A DNA stretch of 6,161 nucleotides from Ruminococcoides intestinihominis (GTDB lineage Bacteria; Bacillota; Clostridia; Oscillospirales; Acutalibacteraceae): NCBI RefSeq assembly GCF_040096285.1, contig NZ_JBBMEY010000069.1:1-6161 (forward strand), written 5' to 3'. The notes under the pieces are model-generated. The model was given only the letters and a program-made list of their open reading frames with translations, did no database searches and was not told the origin of the DNA. This document shows, piece after piece, positions 4,960 through 6,161 of this stretch. The position numbers and the translations under genes are program-made. Within the stretch, counting starts at the first letter, position 1, and each line of letters opens with the position of its first letter.

Positions 4960-5931
4960 TTATTCTTCTTCAGGATAGGTCATACCCCAACTTTTTCTAA
5001 TATCTGTCATAATATCCATAACATCCTTAGTCATCTCTCTGTTCATTAGGTCATTGCCCTTTGAAAGAGTTTCTTCCATATCCTCAACTTCATACCACAA
5101 AGCATTTTTAGTGTCGCCACATTCTATTTCTTCTACTTCACCGTCAGTATAAGTGATAACTGCTTTCATACCTCTAGGGTATTCCATAACTTCAATATAG
5201 CCGTTTGCACAAGAAATCATTGCTCTTTTTGGTTGTTTTGAATGAAGAGAAAGCATAATAGTTGCCATCTGTTGTTCTTCGTTCATCAGTAGGATAGATG
5301 CCTGTTCATCAACACCTGTTTCACAATATTTTACCATACTTGAAACTTTGTTAGGCTTAGACTTCATAAACATTCTTGCAAGAGAAATTGCATAAACACC
5401 AATGTCAAGCATTGAACCACCTGCAAGGTTACGATTGAAAAATCTGTTTTTCATATCATAATCCTTGTATGAACCAAAGTTAAGTGTGATTAAGTTAACT
5501 TCACCTAGCTTTTCCTCAGCAATTCTCTTTTTCAGTTCCTTATAAATAGGCATATGATATTCTGTCATAGCCTCAGCAAGTACAAGACCTTTTTCCTTAG
5601 CAATAGCCATACCCTTATCAAGTTCATTACTGTTTAGGGTAATTGACTTTTCACAAAGCACATTCTTCCCTTTGTTAAGCGCCTTTTCAATATAATTAAT
5701 ATGTGTGTTATGAGGAGTTGTAATGTAGATAATATCAATGTTTTCATCATTAATCATATCTTCAAAACTGTCATAAACATTTTTGATTTCATACTTCTTG
5801 GCAAAGTCTTTAGCCTTGCTTAAAGTTCTGTTTGCTACACCATAAAGCTTTTTGTTGTGGTTCTTCATAGCTAAAGCAAGTTCATTTGCAATAACACCAC
5901 AACCTAGTACACCCCAATTATAAGTTTTCAT
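4960..5931 (-). CDS. Gfo/Idh/MocA-family NAD(P)-dependent oxidoreductase, dihydrodiol-dehydrogenase-like
   Basis: This soluble dehydrogenase has 323 residues from the start chosen here. The N-terminal Rossmann fold begins GVLGCGVIA (7-15), giving the GxGxxA dinucleotide motif; CEKSITLN (93-100) supplies the family's EK pair, with Ser in place of the usual Pro. The C-terminal half has GGSMLDIGVY (171-180), where Asp176 and Tyr180 sit at the substrate site. Tyr in place of the His common in the family points to the dimeric dihydrodiol dehydrogenase / xylose dehydrogenase branch. The substrate is probably a sugar or sugar derivative, but this is inference. A longer frame opens at an ATG at 5946, but GGAGG (5940-5944) lies within those five extra codons, 8 bases before the ATG at 5931, so 5931 is the start. 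It appears to be transcribed alone. Confidence 0.92.
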   Translation of the reverse strand: MKTYNWGVLGCGVIANELALAMKNHNKKLYGVANRTLSKAKDFAKKYEIKNVYDSFEDMINDENIDIIYITTPHNTHINYIEKALNKGKNVLCEKSITLNSNELDKGMAIAKEKGLVLAEAMTEYHMPIYKELKKRIAEEKLGEVNLITLNFGSYKDYDMKNRFFNRNLAGGSMLDIGVYAISLARMFMKSKPNKVSSMVKYCETGVDEQASILLMNEEQQMATIMLSLHSKQPKRAMISCANGYIEVMEYPRGMKAVITYTDGEVEEIECGDTKNALWYEVEDMEETLSKGNDLMNREMTKDVMDIMTDIRKSWGMTYPEEE

Positions 5932-5939
5932 AGGTAAAA

Positions 5940-5944
5940 CCTCC
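5940..5944 (-). promoter_or_regulatory. Ribosome binding site that fixes the oxidoreductase start
   Basis: GGAGG on the minus strand is 8 bases before the ATG at 5931. No ribosome binding site precedes the upstream in-frame ATG at 5946. This decides for the 323-residue form over a 328-residue form. Confidence 0.85.
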
Positions 5945-5957
5945 ATAAAATGTATTA

Positions 5958-5968
5958 GACCTTAGGTC
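5958..5968. promoter_or_regulatory. Possible operator palindrome at the transcription start
   Basis: GACCT-T-AGGTC is a perfect 5-bp inverted repeat with one central base. It lies just downstream of the -10 box (5975-5980), about where transcription should begin, which is a position a repressor could use. It is short and may be chance. Confidence 0.3.
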
Positions 5969-5974
5969 AATTCT

Positions 5975-6003
5975 ATAATAATAAATCCTATTATAACTGT
6001 CAA
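5975..6003 (-). promoter_or_regulatory. Sigma-A promoter of the oxidoreductase gene
   Basis: On the minus strand, a perfect -35 TTGACA (6003-5998), a 17-base spacer and -10 TATTAT (5980-5975) precede the gene. A second TATAAT lies inside the spacer and could pair with TTGAAA further upstream at 19 bases. Upstream (6004-6060) is very A/T-rich, resembling an UP-element-like tract. Confidence 0.7.
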
Positions 6004-6097
6004 TAATAGACTATTTTCAAAATTTTTATTTTTTCAATTTTTTAATATTTTAATTTTGTCTGTGGGTAAAGGTGAGAATGATAAATTTGGGTTTGTA

Positions 6098-6137
6098 GGG
6101 GTAAGTAGGTAGTAACAAATTTTAGCAAATAAGGCTC
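6098..6137. repeat. Diverged inverted copy of left-end sequence
   Basis: GGGGTAAGTAGGT...TAGCAAAT..GGCTC resembles the reverse complement of 93-129 (GGGTTAGTAGGT...TAGCAAA...GGCTC). The match has gaps and several mismatches by eye. It may be a diverged member of a dispersed intergenic repeat. No gene is visible in 6004-6161. Confidence 0.25.
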
Positions 6138-6161
6138 CTTAGATTGTCAAACCAAGAGATC

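Noticed and set aside
5932..5946. Five-codon N-terminal extension of the oxidoreductase
   Set aside because: The GGAGG ribosome binding site for the downstream ATG falls within these codons, and nothing like a ribosome site precedes the ATG at 5946.

Overview
The window looks like chromosomal DNA of a low-GC Gram-positive bacterium, most likely a gut-type member of the Clostridia (Ruminococcaceae/Oscillospiraceae-like). This is inferred from the AT-rich composition, strong AGGAGG-type ribosome binding sites, sigma-A promoters with 17-bp spacers, a tRNA with encoded CCA, a teichoic-acid-type ABC exporter, and hairpin-rich intergenic repeats. No species can be named from the sequence alone. All recognised genes (five confident protein genes, one unrecognised small protein gene, one tRNA) lie on the minus strand, so the window reads right to left.

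Right to left: a Gfo/Idh/MocA oxidoreductase with its own promoter (about 4960-6003); a two-gene operon of a secreted, membrane-anchored cyclophilin and a cytoplasmic HAD phosphatase, with a promoter at about 4876-4904 and a terminator at 3009-3046; a three-gene operon made of an ABC-2 permease (TagG/Wzm type), its ATPase (TagH/Wzt type) and an unrecognised Cys-rich 130-residue protein, with a promoter at 2928-2956 and a probable terminator at 588-619; then a tRNA-Leu(CAG) with promoter and terminator (379-557).

The left 411 bases hold no credible gene. They contain a 24-bp palindrome, a GC-rich hairpin, and a partial tandem duplication of the tRNA-Leu tail plus terminator. A strongly foldable element of about 110 bp sits between the two copies. 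This is the least ordinary part of the window and looks like repeat or mobile-element debris around a tRNA gene.

Functionally, the permease and ATPase should export an undecaprenyl-linked polymer (teichoic acid or another surface polysaccharide). The cyclophilin probably helps fold exported proteins at the outer face of the membrane. Links between these envelope functions, the HAD phosphatase and the oxidoreductase are only positional. I see no convincing new defence system, CRISPR array or complete mobile element. The best leads are the tRNA-tail duplication with its structured insert, and the small Cys-rich protein translationally coupled to the exporter.
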